64,000 bases of DNA from Actinomycetaceae bacterium (GCA_030532515.1 JAUNKY010000001.1:38793-102792); one strand, 5' to 3'; shown: positions 36,462-45,362, counted from the first letter of the stretch. Notes: a model not told the origin generated them from the sequence alone. Made by a program: numbers and translations.

Positions 36462-36662
36462 TGAATCCTTCTCCATTTGTCGGTTGGGAAAAACACCTCT
36501 ATTTTATCAAGTTTCCAAGGCGAATATAATCCCTCATCCAGTTATAAAACTGCTTAAAAATCCCAAGTTTCCGCCAGAAAATGCCCCTTCGGAAACTGCA
36601 AATCCGCTGATTTCTAAGGGCTCTGGAACTGCCCTACCCTATTCAACAAGCGGATTTAAAAA

Positions 36663-36702
36663 CAATATTCGCGTTGGAAAGACACTTCCAACGCGAATAT
36701 TG
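36663..36702 (-). terminator. Hairpin downstream of the GH112 gene
   Basis: 17-bp perfect stem CAATATTCGCGTTGGAA / TTCCAACGCGAATATTG, 30 bases past the stop of the gene at 36732; on the minus strand it is followed by TTTTTAAATC. Confidence 0.88.
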
Positions 36703-36731
36703 CAACTTAACTGTTAGATTTGGAGGTTTAC

Positions 36732-38969
36732 TTACTTATTGAACCAAACGCTCCCCAGGGCTTCGAGCTCAACTTCGACCGTTTCCCCGTTCAGGTTAAA
36801 GACCTTGGTGGTTACTGGTTCCAAAGATGAGTTGTATACGAAGACAGAACCGTTGTCGTAAACAGCTACGTCAACTGCTGCAGAGGCCGCGTGAGTTGAA
36901 GCTTCGTAAACGCCTTCTTGCTTTGCCGCCCAGTAGATTGCCTTTTGCAGCAGGCGTGCGTTCTGCTGGCTAAAGGGCAGGCCGGCAAAGTAGACTGCGC
37001 GCCCTTCGCCGAAGCTACGGGCCGCCAGTTCAACCGAAACACCGGTCATCTGCAGTACGTCCACGTCGTTAACTACCGGCACCCAGTAACGGGCACCGCC
37101 GGTAACTTCAACTTCCAGCTGACCGCGCACCAGGCCGGCACCCGGTCCAGCAGCTCCGCCAACGACGGTGCCACAAGAGCAGTTGCATCCAGATTCTGAG
37201 GCGGTGATGAAGTGTTCTGGAACCAAGCGTGGGTACTTGTCAGTAGAGAGCGACCAGGATTGTTCGCGGTCTACGCCAAAGACATCAGAAAGCTGGTTGA
37301 AAGCCCCTCCGTAGCTGATACCGGCCGGTTCACCCACACCGATCACACCGCCACCGCGAGCGACGAACTGGCGAACTACTGCCTGTAGCTGTGGGTCAGC
37401 CCAGTAGCGTCCACCGGAGAAAGCGGTTCCGGCTTCGCCTACGTTGAGGATAACGTCGAAGTTATCCAAAGCCCCCGACAAGGCGTCCTCGAAGGAAATG
37501 AATTTAACGTCGAATGGCAGGCCGGCCAACGATTCCAAAACTCCCACGTACGGCTGCGTCTGCTCATAAGCCAGCGCGTGTGCCACCATGTGGGTCTGCC
37601 AGGTGCGGAGGGAGCCCCATGCGTTCAAAACTGCGACGCGAACTGGTGAGTTAACCGGAGTCTTCCCTTCCGCGGCTTCGTAAATGTCGCGGAATTCTTG
37701 GCAGATAGCTTCGATACGGTCCACGAACTCGGGGAATTTAATGGCCAGGGACAGGTAGCCGCCGTAGCCAATTCGGTCCAGTGGCTTGCGTACAATCGCG
37801 CGGCGCGCAGCCATCCAAGAGACGTTAGCTTCGCCTACCGGATCCCCATTTTCGTTGAAAACATCTGGGAAGAAGTAGGGAAGGAAACGGCCTTCGGTGT
37901 ACTTAACGTGCGGAATGTCAGAGATCATACGGCAGGTTGCGGCGTTGCCAACTGAACCTACTACCGCGTCCAGGCCAGTGTCTTTGAAGTGTGGCCCGTA
38001 GGGTTCGGTGCCGATCCAGTTGTCGCCCAGGAACATCATGGCTTCTTTTCCGGCGGCGTGTACGGCATCAGTCAGTTCGCGTACGCGGGAGGTGACGAAG
38101 CGGTGCTGGAAATCTACCCAGTCGCGGAAAGCTTTAGATGGCACGCGGAAAGAACAGTTGTAGAAGCCTTCGTCTACGAAATCTTCCGGAGTGATGTGGT
38201 AGCCGTATTCTTCCTTGAAAGCGGTGATCGCTTCGGGGGAAACTGAGGCGGTGTAGCCGAACCAGTCGACGAATTTTTCCTTGCGGTCTGAGTTGAAGAC
38301 CAGGGTGAAATGGTAGAAAAAGGTGGTGAAGCGGACTACGTCAACTTCTGGGTGTTCGCCCAGCCAGCGCCCCAGCTCAGAGCGAACGCGGTCCCACACT
38401 TTTTTTTGGCGAACGTTGTAGGGGCGTTCTTTGTGGCGCTTGGGGTCTTCATCCCAGTTGTTAGTGATGTAGTTGTACATCTGGGTGCCGTCCCAGATTT
38501 GGCGAGCCAGGAAGTTTACGGTGTAGACATGGCCGGCGGTAGCGCGGTTGATGCGTACGCGACCGTCTGCATCAAGGATTTCCCAATCCGTTACCGGGAG
38601 AGTTTCGTTGGTGGTGCGGTCGATTACCTGCCAGAAGAGTTCGCGGTCAACTTCTACATCTGGCTGGATTTGTTCGCGCAGGTAGCCTTCCATAATGTCG
38701 ATTTCCAGCGTGTCTGCCAGGGCGGCGGTGCGGGGGGACATTAGGTAGAGGTGGGTGGTGGTTTCCGGATTGGCTACGGCCCATTCTTGGTCGCCACGTG
38801 CTGGGAAGTAGGTTGAGTAAACTTTGGCTGCCAGTTCGTGCACCAACTCCGGCAGTTCAGTGCCGTCTGAGTTGCGTACCGCGTCAGCACCCAGGCGCTG
38901 CATGAGGACTTTTACCTCGTCGTCGATACCAACTTCGATTGGTAGGGTTACGCGACCAGTTGTGGTCAT
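36732..38969 (-). CDS. lnpA: 1,3-beta-galactosyl-N-acetylhexosamine phosphorylase (GH112)
   Basis: Cleaves Gal-beta-1,3-GalNAc (galacto-N-biose, mucin core 1) or Gal-beta-1,3-GlcNAc (lacto-N-biose) with phosphate to galactose-1-phosphate and the N-acetylhexosamine. 745 residues, close to the bifidobacterial enzyme. The family is recognised from VVRFTTFFYHFTLVFN, SVSPEAITAFKEEYGYHITP and EAMMFLGDNWIGTEPYGPHF, where Asp316 is the likely general acid. No signal peptide, so the disaccharide must be imported. AGGAGA precedes the ATG. It follows the DeoR gene by 58 bp on the same strand. Which of the two disaccharides is preferred cannot be read off; the neighbouring Aga-type genes point to the GalNAc form. 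Confidence 0.92.
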   Translation of the reverse strand: MTTTGRVTLPIEVGIDDEVKVLMQRLGADAVRNSDGTELPELVHELAAKVYSTYFPARGDQEWAVANPETTTHLYLMSPRTAALADTLEIDIMEGYLREQIQPDVEVDRELFWQVIDRTTNETLPVTDWEILDADGRVRINRATAGHVYTVNFLARQIWDGTQMYNYITNNWDEDPKRHKERPYNVRQKKVWDRVRSELGRWLGEHPEVDVVRFTTFFYHFTLVFNSDRKEKFVDWFGYTASVSPEAITAFKEEYGYHITPEDFVDEGFYNCSFRVPSKAFRDWVDFQHRFVTSRVRELTDAVHAAGKEAMMFLGDNWIGTEPYGPHFKDTGLDAVVGSVGNAATCRMISDIPHVKYTEGRFLPYFFPDVFNENGDPVGEANVSWMAARRAIVRKPLDRIGYGGYLSLAIKFPEFVDRIEAICQEFRDIYEAAEGKTPVNSPVRVAVLNAWGSLRTWQTHMVAHALAYEQTQPYVGVLESLAGLPFDVKFISFEDALSGALDNFDVILNVGEAGTAFSGGRYWADPQLQAVVRQFVARGGGVIGVGEPAGISYGGAFNQLSDVFGVDREQSWSLSTDKYPRLVPEHFITASESGCNCSCGTVVGGAAGPGAGLVRGQLEVEVTGGARYWVPVVNDVDVLQMTGVSVELAARSFGEGRAVYFAGLPFSQQNARLLQKAIYWAAKQEGVYEASTHAASAAVDVAVYDNGSVFVYNSSLEPVTTKVFNLNGETVEVELEALGSVWFNK

Positions 38970-39027
38970 ATTGGTTCTCCTCTTTTTGATTTAGGGGATG
39001 GGTTTTTTCGAGGGCGGCGGTGGGCCG

Positions 39028-39825
39028 TTATTTTTCGATTTTGGCGACGATAACTTCGATGCCTTTAGCTTCTAGTTTTTGTAGCTGAGCTTCGGTGATG
39101 CCGCTGTCGGTGATGATAGTGGAGACTACGGATAGTGGGGCGATGCGAGCAAAGGCGGTGTGTCCTAGTTTGGTTGAGTCAGTGAGGACAACTACCTTTT
39201 TCGCGGCTTTTGCTAAGGCGGCGTTTACTTCTGCTTCACCTTCGTGGTTGGCGTAGATGCCGGAGTCATAGTCCACGCCGTTTACGCCCAGGAAGAGGGT
39301 GTCAACGCTGATGTGGGGCAAGATGAGGGAGGCCAGCGGCCCGATTAGTTCGTAGGAACGGGCGCGGGCGACGCCGCCGGTAACTACGACTCTCACTCGT
39401 GGGCGCACAATCAGGTCGTTGGCGATGTTGATTGAGTTGGTTACCAGGGTGATTCCGTCTTCGGCGAATTCGTCTTCGGCGCTGATGCGCACGCCCATTT
39501 CGTAGGCGGCTAAGGTGGTGGTGGTACCGCCGTTGAAGCCGATTACTTCGCCGGGTTTAACTAGGCGGGCGGCGGCTGTGGCAATGGCGGTTTTTTCGTT
39601 GGTGCAGTTTACAGCCCGGTAGCGCAGGGGTAGTTCGCCGGTGGAGGCGTTGGTGGTGGCTCCTCCGCGGGTGCGGACGATGAGTTGTTGTTCGGCTAAG
39701 GTGTCCAAATCTCGGCGGACGGTGGCGGCTGAGACGTTTAGGACTTCGATGGCATCTTCTACTCTGATAGAGCCTCGTTCAATCACCAAATCAACTAATT
39801 GTGAGAGGCGATCTTGTCTGTTCAT
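39028..39825 (-). CDS. DeoR-family repressor of the amino-sugar locus
   Basis: 265 residues. An N-terminal DeoR helix-turn-helix (RQDRLSQLVDLVIERGSIRV, then VSAATVRRDLDTLAEQQLIV) is joined to a sugar-phosphate-sensing domain with IGFNGGTTTTLAAYEM and the ending VVVLTDSTKLGHTAFARIAP. This matches AgaR/LacR-type regulators, which respond to phosphorylated sugars such as tagatose phosphates. It lies between the GH112 gene and the divergent SIS/kinase/aldolase operon and very likely controls both. Confidence 0.93.
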   Translation of the reverse strand: MNRQDRLSQLVDLVIERGSIRVEDAIEVLNVSAATVRRDLDTLAEQQLIVRTRGGATTNASTGELPLRYRAVNCTNEKTAIATAAARLVKPGEVIGFNGGTTTTLAAYEMGVRISAEDEFAEDGITLVTNSINIANDLIVRPRVRVVVTGGVARARSYELIGPLASLILPHISVDTLFLGVNGVDYDSGIYANHEGEAEVNAALAKAAKKVVVLTDSTKLGHTAFARIAPLSVVSTIITDSGITEAQLQKLEAKGIEVIVAKIEK

Positions 39826-39988
39826 TGCCTTTTCCTAGCTTGTGTTGAGCAGTTTTTGCGCGCAGACTTCGTTATTTGCGCACTTTGCCTGTCGGGTCGT
39901 TTATTAATCACCGCGAGTTAGGGGTTTTTCGCACAAATCGAGGTACCGGTAAATGGTTCCCCAGAACCACTACCATCGATTTATTGTG

Positions 39989-40059
39989 ATTGATATACTC
40001 TAAGTGTAATCAATATTTGTCATTTGGTACAGAGACTATCAAAGGTGTAGTCGACAAAT
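39989..40059. promoter_or_regulatory. Promoter and candidate DeoR operators of the amino-sugar operon
   Basis: Extended -10 TGATATACT (39991-39999), overlapped by the inverted repeat ATTGAT...ATCAAT (39989-39994 and 40009-40014). Downstream a second pair ATTTGTC (40015-40021) and GACAAAT (40053-40059) flanks the likely early transcribed region. The inverted repeats are direct observations; DeoR binding is inference. Confidence 0.45.
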
Positions 40060-40089
40060 GATCAACTTTTCTCAAGTGAGGTACATATT

Positions 40090-40974
40090 ATGAGCATTAC
40101 TAGCGTAGAAATCGCTTCCCAGCCAGAAATCTGGGCCCGCGTAGTTGAACTGGCCGCCGGCGACGCGCCTTTAGCTAATGACGGCGAATCCGTAGCCGTA
40201 ATCGGCTGTGGCACCTCTTGGTTCATCGCTCAGTCATACACTCGCGCCCGCGAAGTAGCTGGCAAGGGCGTTTCCGACGCTTTCACCGCCACCGAGTTCC
40301 CCATCGAACGCGACTACGACCGCGTTATCTGCCTTTCTCGCTCTGGCACCACCACTGAAATCATTGACGTAATGAAGCACCTGCACGCAAAGGGCAAGCC
40401 AGCTACCTTGATTACTGCAGTTGCCCCCGGACCAGCAAGTGAATACGCTGCCCGGGAAATCGTCCTGGACTTCGCCGATGAAGAATCAGTAGTTCAGACT
40501 CGTTTCGCAACTTCCGCACTGGTTTACTTCCGCGCTTCCTTGGGTCAAGACCTGACTCAGACGATTGCAGATGCAAAGACCGCCCTCGAAGTAGAAATCC
40601 CACAGCGTTGGATCGACGCCACCCAGATTACTTTCCTGGGCACCGGCTGGACCATTGGCTTGGCTAACGAAGCAGGCCTGAAACTGCGTGAAGCTAGCCA
40701 GTCTTGGACTGAAACCTACCCAGCTATGGAATACCGCCACGGTCCTATCTCAATTGCAGAACCAGGTCGCCTGACCTGGGCTTTCGGTGAAGTCCCAGTT
40801 GGTTTGCGCGAACAGACTGAAGCTACCGGCGCCGAGTTCATCCACTCTGACCTGGATCCTTTGGCAGATCTGATTGTGGCACAGCGCGTTGCGGTTGCTC
40901 GCGCTGAAGCTAAGGGTCTGAACCCAGATACTCCTCGTCACCTGACTCGTTCTATTATCCTCGACGAGCACTGA
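40090..40974 (+). CDS. SIS-domain sugar-phosphate isomerase/deaminase (AgaS-like)
   Basis: 294 residues with two SIS domains. The first has VAVIGCGTSWFIAQSYTRAR and ICLSRSGTTTEIIDVMKHL; the second has ITFLGTGWTIGLANEAGLKL and the region ETYPAMEYRHGPISI typical of GlmS/AgaS proteins. In the Aga pathway AgaS converts galactosamine-6-phosphate to tagatose-6-phosphate and ammonia. This one is shorter than E. coli AgaS (about 384). A GTGAGG site precedes the ATG. First gene of an operon with a ROK kinase, a PfkB kinase and a class II aldolase, which supports the amino-sugar role; glucosamine-6-phosphate is the alternative substrate. Confidence 0.82.
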   Translation: MSITSVEIASQPEIWARVVELAAGDAPLANDGESVAVIGCGTSWFIAQSYTRAREVAGKGVSDAFTATEFPIERDYDRVICLSRSGTTTEIIDVMKHLHAKGKPATLITAVAPGPASEYAAREIVLDFADEESVVQTRFATSALVYFRASLGQDLTQTIADAKTALEVEIPQRWIDATQITFLGTGWTIGLANEAGLKLREASQSWTETYPAMEYRHGPISIAEPGRLTWAFGEVPVGLREQTEATGAEFIHSDLDPLADLIVAQRVAVARAEAKGLNPDTPRHLTRSIILDEH

Positions 40975-40983
40975 GTTACTTTC

Positions 40984-41013
40984 GGCGGGTATGCGCGCTG
41001 GCGCATACCCGCC
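40984..41013 (+). terminator. Intercistronic hairpin between the SIS and ROK-kinase genes
   Basis: 13-bp perfect stem GGCGGGTATGCGC / GCGCATACCCGCC with a 4-base loop, 10 bases past the first stop. T run is short. It may act as a partial terminator or stabilise the upstream mRNA. Confidence 0.7.
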
Positions 41014-41080
41014 TCTTAACTTCCACCCAAAGGTACATCATCGTACTTTTCCCCATTATTCTGCGGATTCAGGAGGCAAC

Positions 41081-42067
41081 GTGGCTTACGCTTTAGGAAT
41101 TGACGTAGGTGGCACCACCATCAAAATCGCGTTAGTTAATTCCCAGGGAAATATCTGCGGGCAAACGCAGGTAGACACCCCTAAAGACCCCACGCAACTA
41201 ATCAGTCGCATCACCGAAATTGTCAGCGACTATAGAACCCGCGTAGCCGCCGGAGACTTCACCGCCGATGGGGTTAACGCCACTAATCTGATCTCTACTA
41301 TCGGCGTTAATATGCCCGGTATTGTTAACGAAAAAACCGGGATTGCCGAGTTTTCAGCTAACTTAGGGTGGCGCGATTTCCCGGCGAAAGAACGCTTAGA
41401 AGCACAGCTGGGCACGCCAGTTGCTTTTGGACACGACGTTCGTTCCGGGGCGTTAGCAGAGTCTTTTTGGGGCGTACAACTCCCCGACTTCTTCTACATT
41501 GCGATTGGCACCGGCATTGCCTCGACGTTGATTTTGGATCAGCGTATCGTGGCACCGCACCCGTGGGCTGGAGAAATCGGGCAGGTACCAGTTTTCCCTG
41601 AATACCGTGGGATTGAAGGCGCGTTACGCCCGCCAACTTTAACCTCACCACTACCTTTAGAGCAGATCTGTTCCGCCTCGGGGATTGCTCGGCGCGGCGC
41701 GCAGCTGGGACTAATTAGCGAATCCCAGGGCGCTGCTGGTGTTTACGCAGTTGCCGACCGCTACCACGTGACTCACGACGCGGCTGAGCATTTACGCGCG
41801 CAGCAGGCGCACTCGGTGATTGATACGGCGCTCACCACTTTGGCTCGCGCGGTTGCGCATTTCCTCTCTGGGGTGGGCCCTGTTCCAGTGGTTTTGGGAG
41901 GCGGCCTTGCAAATCGCGGGCAACAGCTGTTGGATCACTTCCAAGCTGAGTTGCAAGTAGCTTTAGGGATTGTCCCAGCTCCTTCAGTGCATTTAGCGCA
42001 GCTGGGAAGCTGGTCGCAGGTTCAGGGCGCGGCTTTGCGCGCTTTCATCGCAGAAAAGGCACTTTAA
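41081..42067 (+). CDS. ROK-family sugar kinase, atypical
   Basis: 328 residues. The N-terminal phosphate loop is GIDVGGTTIKIALV and the catalytic Asp is in FGHDVRSGALAESFWG. The usual ROK glucose/amino-sugar signature GE.GH reads AGEIGQV, and the zinc cluster CxCGxxGCxE is absent. The GTG at 41081 is the start: AGGAGG lies four bases upstream, while the longer frame to 40991 overlaps the hairpin. In context it probably phosphorylates GalNAc or GlcNAc released by the GH112 enzyme. The variant of the AAAGGTACGTCATT word at 41029 lies in the leader. Confidence 0.82.
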   Translation: MAYALGIDVGGTTIKIALVNSQGNICGQTQVDTPKDPTQLISRITEIVSDYRTRVAAGDFTADGVNATNLISTIGVNMPGIVNEKTGIAEFSANLGWRDFPAKERLEAQLGTPVAFGHDVRSGALAESFWGVQLPDFFYIAIGTGIASTLILDQRIVAPHPWAGEIGQVPVFPEYRGIEGALRPPTLTSPLPLEQICSASGIARRGAQLGLISESQGAAGVYAVADRYHVTHDAAEHLRAQQAHSVIDTALTTLARAVAHFLSGVGPVPVVLGGGLANRGQQLLDHFQAELQVALGIVPAPSVHLAQLGSWSQVQGAALRAFIAEKAL

Positions 42068-42070
42068 ATT

Positions 42071-43036
42071 ATGGCTACGATTTGGACTTTAACGGCGAAT
42101 CCAGCTTTAGATATTACGCATCGGATTGCCGAGCTAAAGGTGGGGGTTCCGCACCGGGTTGAGGACGTTACAGTGCGTCCTGGCGGTAAGGGGCTGAATG
42201 TCTCCCGGGTGTTGGCCCAGCTGGGCATTCCCACGGTGGCAACCGGTTTCTTAGGTGGCGCGAATGGAGCCCGCCTGCAGAGCCTATTAGCTGAGTTGGA
42301 TACGCAGCAGCTAATTACCCCAAGGTTTGTTCCCACCAGCGGGCAGACGCGCCTGTCGATTGCGGTTGTTGATGACGCGGGTGAAGCGACTGTTTTCAAC
42401 GAAGCAGGTTCTACCCCCAGTGACGCCGAGTGGGAGGCGCTACTTACCCTTTTGGAAGCATCTTTGCAGCCTGGTGACCTGGTGGCTTGCAGTGGTTCGT
42501 TCCCCGGGAGTTCCTCCCCTACTTGGATGACGCGTCTGGTGGAAACCGCCCACGCTGCCAAAGCCCGGATTTTAGTTGACGCTTCCGGCCCGATTTTGGT
42601 GGCCGCTTGCGAAGCCGGCGCTGACTTTGTCAAGCCCAATGATTTGGAGTTGCAAGAAACCACCGGTTGCGATTCAGTTGCTGAGGGGGCGGCGCAGCTG
42701 CTGGGCAAGGGAGTGCGCGTAGTGATTACTTCCGAGGGCGCCAATGGCATGTCGATTTTTGCTGGAACTGGAGCCTACAAAGCTAAGCCAGCGCAGCTGG
42801 TAAGTGGTAATCCTACCGGCGCTGGGGATGCTTCAGTAGCCGCGTGGTGTAAGCACTTGGCAGCTTTATTTGCGGAACAAGAGTTAGATTGGGCGCCCTC
42901 GGCTGCAGAAGTAGCTGCTGGGTTGCCAACTGCCGTGGCTCTTTCGGGGGCTGCGGTGGCCTGCCCGGTTGCGGGTGAAGTTGATTTAGAACTGTATAAA
43001 ACTATGGAACCTAATGTGAAAGTAGAGGAATACTGA
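42071..43036 (+). CDS. PfkB-family kinase, tagatose-6-phosphate/1-phosphofructokinase type
   Basis: 321 residues. The N-terminus TANPALDITHRI is typical of LacC/FruK, and the C-terminal catalytic motif is NPTGAGDASVAAW with the Asp base; VKPNDLELQETTG is also a family block. The start is three bases after the stop of the ROK kinase and its stop overlaps the aldolase start (TGATG). Between an AgaS-like enzyme and a class II aldolase the likely reaction is tagatose-6-phosphate to tagatose-1,6-bisphosphate; fructose-1-phosphate is the alternative. Confidence 0.85.
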   Translation: MATIWTLTANPALDITHRIAELKVGVPHRVEDVTVRPGGKGLNVSRVLAQLGIPTVATGFLGGANGARLQSLLAELDTQQLITPRFVPTSGQTRLSIAVVDDAGEATVFNEAGSTPSDAEWEALLTLLEASLQPGDLVACSGSFPGSSSPTWMTRLVETAHAAKARILVDASGPILVAACEAGADFVKPNDLELQETTGCDSVAEGAAQLLGKGVRVVITSEGANGMSIFAGTGAYKAKPAQLVSGNPTGAGDASVAAWCKHLAALFAEQELDWAPSAAEVAAGLPTAVALSGAAVACPVAGEVDLELYKTMEPNVKVEEY

Positions 43037-43875
43037 TGCCTTTAGTTGATATTCGTGAAATGGCGGCGCAGGCAGCGGCAGAAAAAGTTGGTTTGGGCGC
43101 TTTCAACGTGGTGTTGCTGGAGTTTGCGGCAGCCCAGATTGATGCGGCTGAACGCGTGAACCGCCCCATTATTTTGCAGCTATCCCAAAATGCGGTTAAG
43201 TACCACGGTGGCCGTCTGGCTCCTTTGGGGAAAGCGATGATTGCGTTGGCAGAGGGTGCTTCAGTACCAGTGGCAGTACACTTGGATCACGCTGAAGACG
43301 TGGATTTGTGCCGGGCAGCTGTAGATTTGGGCTTTAACTCGGTCATGTACGACGGTTCTCACTTAGATGATGAAACGAACCGCGAAACCACCGCTAAAGT
43401 TGTGGAGTTCTGCCATGCTGCCGGCGTTGCAGTTGAAGCCGAACTGGGTGAAGTGGGTGGTAAGAACGGGGTTCACGATCCTTCCGCGCGCACTAATCCA
43501 GAAGACGCAGCCAAGTTCGTAGCTGACACGGGCGTAGATTTGCTGGCGGTGGCAGTTGGCTCATCCCACGCGATGACTACCCGCGGTGCAGTTTTGGATA
43601 CTGACCTGATTGCCGCAATTCGCGACGCAGTCCCAGTGCCTTTAGTATTGCACGGTTCCTCAGGGGTTTCTGACGAGGGCATGGTAGCGGCAATTAAGGC
43701 GGGGATGACGAAGATTAACGTTTCCACCCACCTGAACGTTGGCTTCACCTCTGTGGTGCGCGAGATTTTAGCTGGGGATGAAAAGCTAGTTGATCCACGC
43801 AAGTACATTGGTCCAGGCCGCGACCACGTAGCCGACGAGGTAGCTCGCCTCCTGGCTTTGTACGCAACCGCCTGA
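43036..43875 (+). CDS. Class II ketose-bisphosphate aldolase (tagatose type by context)
   Basis: 279 residues, the short GatY/KbaY/AgaY type. Metal and active-site blocks: VAVHLDHAEDVDLC, AELGEVGGKNGVHD, AVGSSHAMTTRG, LHGSSGVSD and TKINVSTHLN. Overlaps the PfkB gene by one base. A longer class II fructose-bisphosphate aldolase is encoded at 60099-61124, so this copy is probably the catabolic enzyme splitting tagatose-1,6-bisphosphate to dihydroxyacetone phosphate and glyceraldehyde-3-phosphate. The N-acetyl-hexosamine-6-phosphate deacetylase needed to complete the pathway is not in the window. Confidence 0.87.
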   Translation: MPLVDIREMAAQAAAEKVGLGAFNVVLLEFAAAQIDAAERVNRPIILQLSQNAVKYHGGRLAPLGKAMIALAEGASVPVAVHLDHAEDVDLCRAAVDLGFNSVMYDGSHLDDETNRETTAKVVEFCHAAGVAVEAELGEVGGKNGVHDPSARTNPEDAAKFVADTGVDLLAVAVGSSHAMTTRGAVLDTDLIAAIRDAVPVPLVLHGSSGVSDEGMVAAIKAGMTKINVSTHLNVGFTSVVREILAGDEKLVDPRKYIGPGRDHVADEVARLLALYATA

Positions 43876-43888
43876 TTCTCTGCCTCAC

Positions 43889-43957
43889 AAGGTACGTGCT
43901 TATAAAAAATCAAAGGTACGTGCTTGCAGTTTCAGTCGCGTTTAAAGGTACGTGCTT
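43889..43957 (+). repeat. Three direct copies of the AAGGTACGTGCTT word
   Basis: Copies at 43889-43901, 43912-43925 and 43944-43957, all in the same orientation, spaced 23 and 32 bases. They lie between the aldolase gene and the convergent radical-SAM gene. Confidence 0.92.
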
Positions 43958-43978
43958 ATAAAAATAAGGGGGTGTGCG

Positions 43979-44021
43979 GGTAGTTTCGCTTTGGAACTAC
44001 CCGCACACCCCTTTAGTAGTA
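43979..44021 (-). terminator. Terminator of the sulfatase-maturase gene
   Basis: 17-bp perfect stem GGGGTGTGCGGGTAGTT / AACTACCCGCACACCCC directly after the stop codon; on the minus strand it ends in CTTATTTTTATAA. Confidence 0.93.
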
Positions 44022-45278
44022 TTAGCGCCCTAGGTAACGTGCGCGGAACACTGGGTCTAACAATTCCTGTGGGGAACGCCCTCGGGAAAGTAACTGCCCC
44101 ATAAGCTGAATTGCCGGCGCCGCGTGTGAGAAGAAATCGTAATAGCCGGCGCACAGGTAGTTTTGCGGATGATCGTTTTCTTGCGCAACGAAACGATCCT
44201 TAGGGCATCCCCCATGGCAAAATACCCGAACCGGGCAGGCTTGGCACTGCTTGGAAAGCGTAGTTAGCTTCGCTTGGCCAAACTCTTGTTGGAAAGGCGA
44301 AGTAAGCATCTTCACGAAGCTATCTCCAGCGGTTACGTTGCCAAGCACGTACCCTTCTTCAACGTAATGGTCGCAAGAATATACGTCCCCATTATGTTCG
44401 ATTGCCAAAGCGGCACCGCAAACGGGCGAATGCACACAGACCGTGGGCACATTCATTAAGTTACCCAGCATAGTGTCGAAGTGTTGCACGAAGACTTTAC
44501 CAATATCGTGGGGAAGCCACTCGTCAAAAATGTCTTTCAGGAACTGCCCGAATCCGCCGGGGGAAACAGAGCGATCAGTGACGCAGTCGCCCTCTTGACG
44601 ATACATGATTTGGTGCTTACGGTTTACCTGCCAGCCTGCCTGTGCCAGGGGCAGGTACTGGGCTGGGACGCGTTCTACGATAGGGATAAACTGCAAATAG
44701 GCGGCATTTAGTTCGTCGCGGAAGAAACGGTAGACTTCTGCGCCGCGTTCTTCGTTAGCTACGTGGACGGTGCAGAGAATATTGCGTTCAACATCGTGTT
44801 TTTCCAAGTAGAGCCAGCCTCTAACTACTTGGTCGAAAGAGCCTCTGCCGGCTTTGTTTACGCGGAACGCATCGTGAATATCTTTAGGGCCATCGATTGA
44901 AACGCCTAAAAGGAAGTTGTTTTCTTTAAAGAAAGCCGCCCACTCATCGTCGATTAAGGTGGCGTTAGTTTGCATCGCGTGGAAGACGTTTTGGGTGGGG
45001 CGTGCATGCTTTTTACCCAGTTCAACCGCGAGTTTGTAGAAGTCCAGGCCGCGCAAAGTAGGTTCGCCACCTTGCCAAACTAAGGTGACATCTCCGTCGG
45101 CATGACTGTGTAGGTAGCTGCGAATATAGTCTTCTAAGGCTGCTGGGCTCATCATTTGCGAGCCGTGGTCATAGAGTAGTTCTTTAGAGAGGAAGAAACA
45201 GTATGTGCAGTCTAAGTTACAGGCTGCGCCGGTTGGTTTGGCAACGACGTTGAAGGGAAGCTGACGGGGTGTTTCCAT
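44022..45278 (-). CDS. Anaerobic sulfatase-maturating enzyme (radical SAM, SPASM)
   Basis: Oxidises the active-site Cys or Ser of sulfatases to formylglycine in the cytoplasm. 418 residues. The radical-SAM cluster is Cys20-x3-Cys24-x2-Cys27 (GAACNLDCTYCFF), followed by WQGGEPTLRGLDFY. The C-terminal auxiliary-cluster cysteines are in VCVHSPVCGAALAIEHNGDV, YSCDHYVEEG and QCQACPVRVFCHGGCPKDR. Family hallmarks such as NVVAKPTGAACN leave little doubt. ATG 45278 with GGAGGG five bases upstream. Its probable client is the Cys-type sulfatase at 53266-54780, eight kilobases away. Confidence 0.94.
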   Translation of the reverse strand: METPRQLPFNVVAKPTGAACNLDCTYCFFLSKELLYDHGSQMMSPAALEDYIRSYLHSHADGDVTLVWQGGEPTLRGLDFYKLAVELGKKHARPTQNVFHAMQTNATLIDDEWAAFFKENNFLLGVSIDGPKDIHDAFRVNKAGRGSFDQVVRGWLYLEKHDVERNILCTVHVANEERGAEVYRFFRDELNAAYLQFIPIVERVPAQYLPLAQAGWQVNRKHQIMYRQEGDCVTDRSVSPGGFGQFLKDIFDEWLPHDIGKVFVQHFDTMLGNLMNVPTVCVHSPVCGAALAIEHNGDVYSCDHYVEEGYVLGNVTAGDSFVKMLTSPFQQEFGQAKLTTLSKQCQACPVRVFCHGGCPKDRFVAQENDHPQNYLCAGYYDFFSHAAPAIQLMGQLLSRGRSPQELLDPVFRARYLGR

Positions 45279-45297
45279 GTTTTCCCTCCTTTTTTGC

Positions 45298-45332
45298 AAG
45301 CACGTACCTTTGAATTATAAAGGTACGTGCTT
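45298..45332. repeat. Divergent pair of AAAGGTACGTGCTT words
   Basis: Reverse copy AAGCACGTACCTTT at 45298-45311 and forward copy AAAGGTACGTGCTT at 45319-45332, separated by 7 bases. The pair lies just upstream of the maturase ribosome site, within its 5' leader or promoter. Confidence 0.92.
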
Positions 45333-45362
45333 AGTTTTATTGAACTGGTTTAGGGAATTAGT

